A stretch of DNA of 64,000 bases from Gyrodactylus bullatarudis (Eukaryota; Platyhelminthes; Monogenea; Gyrodactylidea; Gyrodactylidae): contig SSNU01000204.1 of the NCBI GenBank assembly GCA_012064415.1, positions 1 through 64,000 on the forward strand. Direction: 5' to 3'. The translations under genes were made by a program, and so were the position numbers. The notes under the pieces were generated by a model, which saw nothing but the letters and a program-made list of their open reading frames with translations, had not been told where the DNA came from and did no database searches. Below, in pieces: positions 44,309-57,400 of this stretch; within the stretch, counting starts at the first letter, position 1; every line of letters starts with the position of its first letter.

Positions 44309-44871
44309 ATGAATAAAAAGAATTCTCGGTATTGCTCTGTATATACAAGAGATTATTACAAATTACCATCTCCAGAAGAACCTACATTATTTTCTGTGTA
44401 TCAAAAATACAAGTTGCCTAATAGTGCAACTTATTCTCATTCTTCGTATAAAAATGATTGTGATTTCTATTATGAGTAGGGCAGTATTATTCACACCAAA
44501 TTTATAGTTACTTATTACCTGAACATTTCGATCCTACAACATACAAGAAAAGTTTTGTAGATCACAGTCATGTCTTTGAGAATGAAAATCCATTTAAACG
44601 AAACTTTTTGGATAGAGAAAGAATTAAGCAAAAGAAAGAGCATCTTGATCGTCCGAAACCAGAAGAACTTATCTCAGAGATGCATGCCAAGTATATACCA
44701 CCTCCAACAAGTTCTATACCCAGCATGAAAGATGAAAAGATTAAGAATCTGTTCAAGTTCACCTCAACAGATGAAAATGACGTAATTCCTACACCAAAAC
44801 AACCCAAAGTGCCAATCTGCTCAAACCTTGGAGATGTTACGACGTGTAAACGAGAGTATAACAATAATTAG
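44309..44871 (+). CDS. Small two-exon unknown protein, 176 residues
   Basis: Exon 1 44309-44475, a 32-nt GT-AG intron (44476-44507), exon 2 44508-44871. Without splicing exon 1 would stop at TAG one codon later. The protein begins MNKKNSRYCSVYTRDYYKLP and is rich in Y, P, K and D. It has FDPTTYKKSFVDHSHVFENE, then a charged helix (FLDRERIKQKKEHLDRPKPE), and ends without membrane or signal segments. The short Y/P/H motifs spaced along an otherwise disordered chain recall ciliary microtubule-inner proteins, but I cannot assign a family. It is divergent from TBC1D23. Confidence 0.65.
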
Positions 44872-45452
44872 AGTTTGAAAAACCATCATCTTCACTGCGA
44901 AGAAAGACTTAGTCATGAATTATTGTTGTGAAGTGTAGTTTTTCTTCTCATTAAAAAAAACGAATGAGCTAACTTAGCACGTTTAGCAAGAAAAAAACAA
45001 AACCCGCGAAAGAATGATTAATTGCAATAATACATACTTGTAAATAAAATATCAATGCAAGTTAAAATGAAAAGGGTTGTTGAAAACTACTACACAGTAG
45101 GGGTGTCTGATTTTTTATTTGAGTAATTATCTCACCCACTTTTATTCTCAAGTGACTCTCTTTCTGTTCACACGTCCTTGAGTAAGACTATTTCTACGTC
45201 AAGTCTACCCTATAATATTAGAGGAAAATATATAGTAATTCTTTCGGATGAATTCAAATGCCTGCATCTGATTGGCTGGATTTGAAAAGTCTATTCCAAT
45301 TGGTCCTGGAATTTTCAATTTCAATTATTTTTTTCCAAATACAAATATAATTCAAGTCATCAGTGTATTGTTAGGCTTTTTGTTTACCATGCTTCCATCC
45401 GGATTTGTGGATTAGATAACGAAACAAATTAGAATATACATACGTCCCAGAA
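44872..45452. other. Upstream region of netrin
   Basis: It holds the 3' end of the small gene and the presumed netrin promoter/5' UTR. Two ATTGG/CCAAT words lie at about 45271-45304. No further gene. Confidence 0.4.
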
Positions 45453-48400
45453 ATGATGAAGATTGAAATAATTCTATTTTTAATTTCCCTTTTGAGATCA
45501 TCTCGTGGTCAGGAGGTCTGTGGAACCTTGGAGAATCCAAAGTCATGTGTCCCATCCTGGATGTTAATTGGCCAAAATGTACGCAAGATTAGTGTCAGTT
45601 CGAAATGCGGCCTAAACCAACCCGAAGAGTTGTGCAGTCAGAATAATATTTGTGACACCTGCAACTGGGATAGTTATCCAGAGACGAATCTGATCGACCG
45701 CCATAATGCTGATAACAATACGTGTTGGGTTTCCGGTCGGTTGAAGAACAGTTTTAGTTCACCCCAGGATGCTGTCAACATTACGATTCCGTTTGATAAG
45801 CGATTTGAAATATTCTACATATCCCTAGAACATTGTATGGAGAGTTTAGAAGACTTTCCCGATTCAGTAGCCATCTATAAATCGACCGATTATCAGAGAA
45901 CTTGGAAGCCGTGGCATTTCTTCTCGAAAAATTGCCAAAAAGCATTTAACTTACCAACATCAGACGATTTCACTAGTCTCAACCTATTCGGAGTCTACTG
46001 TTCCTCGATAAAGCCAACTTCCTTCATTGATCCTTCGAGAATAACCCGAGCTAGCCATGGTAGGCGCTTATTTGGTGGAAACAAACAAGCTTATTCAAAG
46101 GCCATTACCTTTTCTACAAACTTTGGCCGACAGGTTAACTCGCAGTGGTCTCCAATCTTGAACGATTGGATGTCAGCCACGGATATCAAGATAAGCCTGT
46201 GGAAGCATCCAAGAGATACCCTAATGAAGAGGTCGGTCACATTTACAAAATCATCGAATATCTCAAGAATAGAGTCTGGTGAGTTTATCGCGTTGAGTAA
46301 CATAAAAATTGCTGGCCGATGTCAGTGTAATGGACATGCTGCTGAATGTTTTCCAACAATGGATCCGTCCAAAGGAGTCAAGTTCCACTGCAAATGTGAA
46401 CACAACACTGGGGGAGAGGATTGTGAAAAGTGCAAGGACTCACACATGGACATACCATGGTCACGTGCCACACCAGATAATCCAACTATTTGCAAGAGTG
46501 AGTAAAGTTTCATTTTTTTAATCATTGGAAAAGTGATCTTCTTGAGAATTCTATTTATCAACTAAAGTTTCCCAGCACTTCTGCCATCTTTCTTACAAGA
46601 AGTATTCATGAAGTAATCAATGATTACTAATCATTCATAGATAACCACAAAGAAAAATGATGTTTATTACCAAAGATATCCTGTAAAAAGTATTGCTCAC
46701 AATGCAAAAGGATGGGCTCTGATTTTGGCTGTTGCATTCTGAGATTGTTAAGAATGATTACTGCACCTTTGTAAATATTTTCGAGTGCTTATTTATTTTA
46801 GTAAATTCGGGCTTAAATAAGCAATCAAAGTACTAAGGAAATTTTACTACATAGGAAAAAGGGGCATAACAATTACGACGTAATGTCATTTCGTAGGATG
46901 GTTTTTTCTCATTGAATACTATTCAATGAATAGTCAATGTTCTCTCGTGAGTTATTTGGAGAAATAAAAACTCTAGCTTACCCTAATTTCTGGAACAAAT
47001 GCTGTTTTGATAATTCATCCCGTCGGTTGTTGCATAACATCTGTAATTTTGACATGAATTTCACATACATCCAATTTAAAAAGAGACAAATATCCTGTCT
47101 AATTGAGTTGTACATGCACACAAACACACACACATTCTCTCTGATGGATATTGGTGATTTTGATAACCGTCATTTAATGGTAAACTCTGTAATACTTTAC
47201 ACTTCAATGTTCTATAGATGAATTAACAAGATAAATCATTCTTTCTCTCTCTAAATTATTGGGGAGAAACAGTTGTCTAACGCAATTCTTTTTATCAAAA
47301 TATTCCCAAATGCATTTATTTATTATTTAAGAGAGGAGTTGAAATAACGTTCAAAGGTTTTAAGAGAACACTTCTAATGTGTGTCCGCTTCATCATAAAT
47401 TTAAACTAATGTATTCGATACTTCTTACTGTGAATTCAAGACATTTCTTCAGTTGTACGACAAGTTGATCAAAATCTATTATATTGGGTTGAAAGAAACA
47501 GTTTCAGGTCTCTTGCCAATGGAACTTGAAATAATCTAATGATTCATATAAACCTAATTGACATGAAGATGAGAATTTAGTTTTTTAACGAAAAACTCAA
47601 CATTTTACCCCGGAAAGTGAGGAGAAAATTTGTCCGTTTTTCGAATTTCGAAAATGCATCAAATTTCCACTTTTTCAACTTTCGAATCCAAAATTGTTAA
47701 CGATTTCAAAGATTTGAAGCAGTTAAAAGTAGTTTGGATTTGGTTGAGTGCACTTCTCACCAACCTTATGCCATGATCTCTTGCGGCTAGGAATATCTAT
47801 TTTTCATCTGTTGTAACGACATTATTCAAAAACTTAAAAATTAGGTTTAAGTAAAAGAGGAAAAACATAGTCATTTTTAACTTGGAACTGACTTTCCCCT
47901 AAGCAATCATATTCAAATTCCACAGACCAATCACTCCTCTAACAATGAATAAAATAATGTAATAAATAATTTTCACTAGACTCAGAGTGACATAAGAGAA
48001 CGAAGAAATTATTTTTTTTGAATTAGCTTGATTTCGTCGGGTCTCTTACTAAAGACCTGATCTTAAGATAATCATAGCCATGTATGTTGTACAGTGGCCT
48101 ACTTGTTAACAAGGAAAGGATTCATTTGAAATACAATTGTTTTCCCAAATACTACTTCGACAGTTCTATTCAATTTATAAAGGAATTATTTTCTTCTTCT
48201 TTCTTTTTCAAAATTCTTGTACATTTAAACAGACATGCATAAAATAGAAGGAACCAGTTCTACCTGCTTTGGAAATTATTCTAACAGAAATCTACTGGAT
48301 GACTCTTTCTTTCTTTCTATTTCTGGCGTGCCTAAATAAAATTTCTCTCCTTCTTTTGTTGTTGTTTGTGCAGAAGGTGAAGAAATTAAGCTGTACTGAC

Positions 48401-51400
48401 AAGGGAAACTAAACTACCTCTTCATAATTATTGCAGTGATTATTCACGGGCAAGAGAATACAATCAAAAGCAAACTGTGAGGTAGTGAGAAAAGTTTATT
48501 TTCCCAGATGACGAAATTTCCATAAAAAGACTGTATCTTTGATTTTGATGAAGGAAAAAAGAGGGGAGACTGATCAACTCTACAAGCCAGTAATTTTCAA
48601 TCCCCTTTCCTTTTCTGTTCACTCCATCTTACCAGAAATGATTTGAAATCATTCATCACATGGCTGGAAAATAAATTTTCATTCTAACCACAATAGAAGA
48701 GTCTCATGGTTGTTATTGACATGCTGCATTGGTTCTAACTTGTTTGATTTTTACTTTGATTTCTTCTTTCTTGAAAGGTTCAGAATTAATATAGCGAATT
48801 AATAGACTTGGACGAAATTTTCCAAAATTACTAAAATCGATATACTAAATTTTCATATTTAAAACCTTTTTTTTATTTTCATAATTTTACTTGAAATTTT
48901 ACTCATTATTTCTTACAGAAAAGTTCCAGAACTATGAAATTTTTCTTATTTTCCATTAGTTTTGATCGGTCAAAAAACGTTTTTAATTTTCACAATTTTT
49001 GTCTGTCTTATTCCAGAAGGACTAAAAGGTATTTTGAAGCGGAATTTGATGGGACAATATTAAAATACTTAGAGATTAAATTCATCATATCGATGGGCGG
49101 TTTTAGTTATTTTGGAGAATTTCGTCCAAGTCTACTACATTGAGTTGAAATTTTAGATAATGTGAACTATAGACGTTTTAGATTTTTGAATCAAACTTTC
49201 ATTTCTACGAACGAAAATCAGTCAAGATGTTCAAATGATGGTTTTAGCTTTAAAATCAGTTTCGGAAACTTTTGCAAGACCCGCTGTTTTTTAAGGATCT
49301 TGATTTAAACAGTAAAAGTGGTTAATCCATAGACCACATCTAGCAATTTTGATCCTAAGAAACTTCATTATTTTTAAATCAATAAACATTCGCGCTCAAA
49401 GCTCGAAAAAATGGGATTTCACTTTGCCAATCAATTGGACTATCCTGTTTAAAACGTTTCTTAATTTGATAAAAAGTCCTTCTGGAATTTATTCAAAAGC
49501 CAATTTACTCATTGAATGAAATGAATTTCAAGAAAAAATACATTGTAAATATATGTTCAGACATTCATTTCTTTGAAAGACTTACATGTGCAGATATTTA
49601 TGTGACAGTTAAACTTTACTAAAATAATGATCACATTGATTTTAGATATTTGTTGTATATACTAAAGTTAGATTCACCTTTATTACTTGTGTCTGGTACA
49701 TTACTTTTGATTTTTTTCTCATAAAAAAATATCTTCAAGTTTCCATTTTTTAATCAAAAGGCCAAGAAAGTTTCTGTTTCTTTGCATCCTTTAAACATTT
49801 AAAATGGTTCAAAATCTAAAGCCGTATCAAAATGAACCAGAGTTTTTTCAATTCTCTCCTCATGAAAGCAAGTTCAGACTTTTCAATTAAAATTTTTTTC
49901 AATGAGAAAAGCCAACTTACTTTTTCACAGACTTGAACACAGAGATTTAATTGTAATTGAAATATTCACAGCCCTGAAATGAAAATGAAATCGATTTAAA
50001 GCAAAAAGTTTAAGACTGATTCTTATCATTAGCACAAGAAACAAAACGGTTCTATGATTTTCAAGTACAGCCAGATAACAAAAACCATTGGAGATGGATG
50101 AAACCCAAGAAATGATTCCCCCCAATAAAGAGGAAGTTGAAAGGAATTTTCCACACTCTGTTTCTGTGTTTTTTTTCGAGAAATCCTTCTTTTTTACCCC
50201 TCTGCAAATGAATTTGGTATGATTATCTTTTTCCTTTTAGTCTTTTGCACTGATAACCTCGTGGAGGGGTAAGTCTTGGTTATTCTGCAAGATCATTTCG
50301 ACATGTGAGCTAGGGATTTGTTTACATTCACAGAGGTTAATAACTGACATGTATCCTCTCTGCTAATTTAACCTCAGCTATTTATTTTCTTCTTTTTCGA
50401 TGTTTCCTTCACTTTTATTTTCTTGACTCTGAATTATAGAAAATCATTAACCTTCAACTTCCTTTGACTCACTTTTATGCTTTAAACCTTGAAAATACTT
50501 GGTTTATTACCAAATCGATCAAACTTTTCGGACAGAACAAAAGTCCTAGCTCTATAATTTGCATGAAACGTTCTTTTAGAACGTTTTTTTCTCGTTAACT
50601 CCTGAAAGAAAGATAGTTGTAGATCAAACCTTAAAGAGCTATCTGAAGAAGTTACTGATAATTACACTGGTGGTCATGGAAAATTTTTTTTTTACTTTGA
50701 CTGCAAATTTTAGCGGGTTATTTTTCAAACCCGCCTAAGAGACCCATTATTCCACGCAGAATTTTATATTTTCTCGCTTTATCTAAGAAAATCTCAATTA
50801 ACTTTAATTATTTTTGCGAAAATCTAATTAAAAATTTTTCATGCACAAACTTTTCTCTTTATCAGGATTCTGAGAACAGATTTGGAATCAGCAAACAATT
50901 TTATTGACTTTAACGTTGTTGGTACCTGATTGACCAATACAAGACAGAAGACAACATATTCAGGTAGCAAGCGAACAACGTTATAGTCAATCTATGCCGA
51001 ACAGCTCCCTGAAGAACTACACTTGGTTCAAAATTATGAAAAACAATTTTATTGTTACTTTATTTACTTTTACAAAAAGATCTTAAAAAAGTTTTTCCAT
51101 GACCACCAGCTTATCTAACATAAATCTAAAACGATATAATTTATAGACATTTAGAAAATTAATTTTGGAGAATACGAACATTTTGAAATATCTAATCTGA
51201 CTTGCAAAACGATGGAATTATCAAGAAGATTTTTAAGGTATAAAATACTTGTGAGGCAAAAAAAGGAATGTATTTTTTTATTCATTGGGTCATCTCTGTT
51301 TAAAAAGATATCCCGACATCACAACTGTCAAAGCCTAAATAAATCATCTATCCTCAAAGCTCCTAACTCACCCAATTTTAGTTATCACGCCCAATTTATT

Positions 51401-54400
51401 TTTATTAATTAAAAGTAAAAACCATTATGGTATTGAAAAGTTTCTTGTTTTCTAACTAGGGAAAAAGTTTTTTTGCGACAAAACTAGAATTGTCCTGGCA
51501 ACAATTTGCATCTTGACTCAAGTGGACTCATTTCTGAGAAGGGAGAAGAATTAGTTAACAATTAATTCCTAAACATTATAAAGAGGCGTGAAAAATTAAT
51601 TTTCTTTTGAAGAAAAAGATAGATTAGCTCTGATTCTTGGTCCTTGAGAAATTTCTGTATGATTAATTATCAGAATTTGACAAAGTATTCGAAATCGATA
51701 GAAATTTTGAACTTATATGAAGAATTTGACCCAAATATGATTGAGATTTTGATTTTCATATTTAACTAGTTTGATATCTCTGTTCTTTGAGGGTAATTTA
51801 AAATTTCATTTTCCCCGAACAATGTTTTATGCCTCATCAAAAATTGATGTTTAAACCGTGAAAAGCACATTTTCGAAAATCAAAATGAGAATTTTTTTTT
51901 CAAAATCCCATTTTCCCTGAAATCATCAAAATATACCTGATTTCCTAGGAATTTCTTTCAGCATGTGCAAAAAGACTCAATATTTACTGTAAGCACTATT
52001 TTTATTCTAAATGTCTCAAAAAATATTCAAAAATCTTTTTTTGTCCTTTCTCGTACTGAAACTCTTTGAAAATATCTTGGCGCGAGTTCAAAAATTATCA
52101 TTCTTTCAATCGAAATTTTGTGTATCAAAACAAACTCGAAAACGTATGGTTTTAAAAATGCTCAGTTTTCGATCATCTTCAAAATGGGAAAAGTTGAAAA
52201 ATTTGGCTTTCTCCGCTAGAAAGAAGAGGTGTGAAAAATTAATTTTCTTTTGAAGAAAAAGATAATTTTGCTGTCATTCTTGGTCCTTGAGAAGTTATAC
52301 TTAAATACAGTTATTTGATATCAAATCAAGAGCTTTTACTGATAATTCTCTTCTAACTTTTAGAATGCAACTGTAACTTGCATAGTGAAACATGTCGGTT
52401 CTCAAACGCAAAGTTCATTGCCACTAACAAGACTCATGGAGGGGTATGTGACATGTGCCAGGACAATACTACTGGCGATAATTGTGAAACCTGTATCAAG
52501 GGTTACTATCGAGACTGGTCGAAGCCAATAAGCCATAAGGATGTTTGCATTCGTGAGTGATTTATTTATTCGATATTTTAAATAAAATTTATTTTAAAAC
52601 TAATTAAAATCTAGGTAGTTCAAAATGCAATTAGTCTTAAACACACAGATAAAATAAGGAAATATGGGCTCATCCCAAAGAGAAACTTCAATTTTCATTT
52701 TATCCATTGTTTATGTTGGCGGTATAAAATATTCTTCATCTATTGTATAAGCAATTTATAAATGATAACCTGGGCAGATCTTCAGAATGGGGTACCCGGA
52801 TTTTATTTGTAAATCCCTTGAGTTCAGAAATTCATTCAGTGGCATCTGTATTTTAAATTAAACCAAGAACCTTGTATTTAGTAGATGACGTCAAAACTAT
52901 CTTTGGACTAAATTTCATAAAAGAAAAGTTTATTTTTTATTCTAGTTGGAACAGTCCGTTTATTTTTTTTATTTACTAAGGTTGAATTAGTTTCAAGACA
53001 CCAGTTGATCTCTTCAGAGTAGAACAAGGCCTACATATTTTTCTTTTAGCATTTTCAGCTGGCCATATTAAAAATATATTCTTTCAGAGTTTATTTATAC
53101 ATTAGCTTGGGAGGTTTAGAACAACTCTTTCAATGGTATGGTATATATTGAACACTATATGGCCGGAGGACTGAGTATTTATTTATCTATTTATTTATTA
53201 TAAAGCTCTTCCATTAGGATTAAAATTTAAATAGCCCACATTTCCAGAGGACATGAATGAAGGAGAAAACAATGGAATTCCTTCTTTTATAAGTATCCCT
53301 TAATTACAACCAAGAGCATGTAATTAACGCAAGAAAGAGAGGAAGTTGGAATTCTTGAAAGGAAAAGAAATAACTTTCAAGATTATGTTTCTCACTTCTC
53401 TAGGAATATTTTCAGTTAGCCTTAAGTTTGATAATCCTACAAAAGGTTTTTATGTTTAAAATTAATTAATCTAATAACCTCATTGATTGAATACGAATGC
53501 AATAGAGAAGATGGTATCTAAAACCTGTCAAGATACGTCCTCACTGTCCTAAAGCTCTTGTTAATATGAAGATGGGAATTTATGATTTTTACAAAATCCT
53601 CAATTTTTTCATCTAGAAATCCAATTTGATCAAGATTTAGATATGAAAAAAAAGATTTATTTAAATCTATTTTTAAGGAAAATATATATATTTCATATTT
53701 CAAGTATCACCTAATTAAGAGAGTGATTAAAATTTGATTTTTAGGATCACGATCGGTCAAAGCAATCAAAAATATGCAGAACCAAATTTTGACTTCTTGG
53801 TCATTTTAACTGCTTATGAATCGATAGAATTTTGATAATCCTGAATTATGACGAGTTTATGACGATATTCAGGCTCCTTGTCTAATCGTAATCCTAAAAA
53901 ATCAACTTTTGATCCCTCTCTCACTTTAAAATCAACAAAAGATTTCAACTCAAGTTCAAAAAATCAAGATTTCAAAATATCTTGATCAAATTCAAATTCT
54001 TGATGAAAAAATTGAGGATTAAAAAAAAATCATGATTTCCCATCTTTATATTGTTTGACCTAAGCTTTAGTTGACATCTTCATATCGACTAGGCTCCTCC
54101 TCTATTCAGGGTCCCTTTTAGGTTAAATTAAAGAAAAATGCTGACCCCAATAGAAAGTAATTGCTAATTAACTCATTTAGCCCATCTATGAAATAAAAAG
54201 TTATGACAAGTTACCAGAGATCATTCCTTATATCAGCATGTTCTTTTAGTGAAACTATAGGTAGATATACAAAGAACAGATGTAATGTTCTTGGAATACT
54301 TTTTCACCTCCTTTCCGATTTATTAACGCTTGTATGTGTACATGTCTTGATTGAACAATAAAACAAGGGGGGATGTATCCCTGGAAAGAATCAAATTCAT

Positions 54401-57400
54401 TCCCCAGTACACACAGAAATCTACAAATCGAAAAAAAGTTTCTCTTTTTAAGGGTATATAGAGTTTATTCCATTAGAAGCGAAAAAATACATTAACAAAA
54501 TTAGACGACACTAAACAGAGAAAAGAGGGATAAAGCAATTCAAGATTTTTTTTATCATGGTATATTTTTTTCTGGTGTGAAAAAGTATGCTTTAACTCTC
54601 TATTGATCGAGATAATTTGAAAGTTTTAGATTCAACAACAAATTCGTCTTTCCTCTTAATTAGGCGCGTTAAATTTCAATTGAAATTTAGAAGAAATCAT
54701 TCCAATCAAGGCTGAATTATTCAAAAGTAACTCTTATTCTTGTCAGGAAAAGGAGTTTTAAAGTTTCTCTGATAACAGCCGAAATCTTGGAACAATTCTT
54801 GATTTATTTCATCATGGAATTCAAAAAATAGAAATAACATGTCTTCATGTCAACTTCATGTCAACTAGCTTTAATCAAATTTTTAAACAAAAATCTATAC
54901 CACGTCATGAATTGGGCCAAATGCTTCCTAATTGACACTTTTCTTCAGTCTGATTGGACGAAATCTATAAATGGATGATGGAAATTTAGAAGACGGGTCA
55001 AAACAATCCCTATTGCAATATTTAGCTGAGAATTCTCAATTCTTTTCAAAATCTGACATCTTAAATTCATAAAAGTCAAATAAAGATTTGGAGAGGCCGA
55101 TAGTATTTGAAATTTCGTACTAATATAGGTAATTACAGGTATATTCGAATGAAGGCATACAAGATGATTTGTTATGTCTAACATATAACAATAACAAGCC
55201 TTTGTAATCTGTATGTAATTGGTAAACATGCAAGAAAACCTTTTTTACCTTACCTACCAGACGAAGTTGTAAACAAAAAGGAAGTAAAATATGTATTTCA
55301 AATTCTTCTACTAACCCTGGCGTATTCCTCAAAATCGAAAGAATATATCTTTGTCAATAATTTAGTCATCTTACATCATGTAGGATATTTGCCCAAAAGT
55401 TGACACTTATTAGAAAGAAGATAAAACAGAAATATCAATTTTTTCATCAAGAATTCGAATTTGGTAAAGATTTTTTGGGGTCCTACTCACGTTGCCCACT
55501 TTTACCAGTTGAAGAAAAAAGATGGAAAGAGTTTTTCAGAATCATGATTAGACAAGAAAATCCATTCAACTGAATCTTATCTGATGAATAACCTCGTTAT
55601 CGTTTGGGGGCTGAATTTCGATATTTTGATCATTTTCCCTACTTGAAAATCGAAGAAATTTCGATAACTCAAAATCTCTCAAAAATGGGGCATGAATGAA
55701 ATATTTTGAAAAATTAGTGAATATTGTTATCCAAGATTTGGTCAGTTTTACATTATCCAATATTCCTTTGTCGTGGAAATGTGCCAAGAGATATAAACTG
55801 AGAGAATGAATTGGGTGTGGTAAAGAGTGAGAGAGATTAGCAAGGGTAGCATTAACTTTTTTATTGTTGAGGAATAAAAGAAATTCGAATTTCTTGGCTG
55901 AACTAACTAAAATACAACAGCTGAATTAGTGTAAGCATGATTCTTGCGTAATGAAATAAATCTCTTCTTCTTAGAGAATGGAGAAATAGGAAGAGACAAG
56001 AAAAAACCTGTGTGAATATTTGAAATGGAGCTTTTTACATGATTTCTTATGTAGAATTTAATATTTTTTCATATGAAATATTTCAAATCATACAAAACTT
56101 CGTAGTTTTATCTGATTGGTTCATATTTCATTGAATGAATTTGTAATTTAAAATCTAAAAGATGAAATGACTAAATTCTTGCATTTTTACATTTTCTTTT
56201 TTATAAATTTCTGTTATGATGAGAAAAATTAAATTTTTCCATACGTGATTATCTTGATATAGACTCTGTTATTTTTTTTGGCTACAGCTCTCTGTTTGAA
56301 TTTTACACAAATAGAGGCGGTGTTTTCTTTGTATTTTAAGAGAATTTTCTTTGGTTTTTGCTACTAAATTGTAGCTGCCAAATTAAAATAACATCACGTT
56401 CCATCTTCTGAGGCATTTTAGTTGCTTGAATTAGTTTCCTCTTATCTTTGATAAACATTTTTAACATATGAATCAAGAGTCCTGTGTATGCTTAATGAAT
56501 TTTGAATGAATAAAAAATTGACATGTTTAATAAAGTGAGATGTAGTTGAATTTAATTACAAAAATGGAATGTATGTTCTTATCGCCAGTATCCAGTTATA
56601 AATGTAATAAATACATGATACTGTACTCGTTCTTTTCGAGAGTATCTCAATGAGAATAGTAGATGACTCTGAATTCCCTTGGTGAATATATCTGGGTGTA
56701 ATGCCTGATATATTGATGTTCACTCATTACTTTTGATAACTAACTTCTATCTCATTAAAATTAGTTGGAAATTTCAAATATTCTGGGCCATTTGTTAATT
56801 AGATTGAAACATTTTCACTTGTTCAATAGAGATGTAACAAATTTTAATCAACCTATTTTAAGCACCTACTCAAATGATAATACTATTAATTCTTAAAATT
56901 ATTATATACAAGATCAAGTATCAAAATGCTTGTCTGTGATAATATTCAAGTTTAGAGGTTAGAGTTTTTTAAAAATGCCGCTAGATTTTCAATGAATTTT
57001 TACTACGTTTTCACTAGAATTTTGAATATCTTTTTTGCTAATAAGGCTTTAAAGGCGTTTTTAATGAAAATAGTAATAGAATCATGTTAGAATCTGTTAA
57101 ATTTTTTTATTCCATTATGCCTACAAGAAAATTAGGGAAAATGGGTAATGCATGACTATGCATCCCTGTACCATATTTTTTTCCATTAAAAAGTGCTATT
57201 TTGATGAAAATTTTCAATGAAATTAAAGGTATATTTAGAGATGACTGATAAAGAATTATGGAGTTTTTAATCGGGAAATTTTTCAAATCTTTCCTAATAA
57301 TCAATGATAAGTTGGTTTTGATCTGTCGCTCACAAGTAGATATGAATAAAACAGTTTTTAGAATATGTTGTGGTGTTCGAATATACGCCAAGTATATCCT

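Larger units (their letters stand above)
46498..52363. other. Netrin intron 1
   Basis: 5.9 kb, non-coding. It holds a CA-rich run (47113-47134), a family A arm (47551-47750), a further scrap near 49370-49430, a Tc1-type MITE (50665-51111) and a direct repeat pair (51581/52223). No nested gene. Confidence 0.6.
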
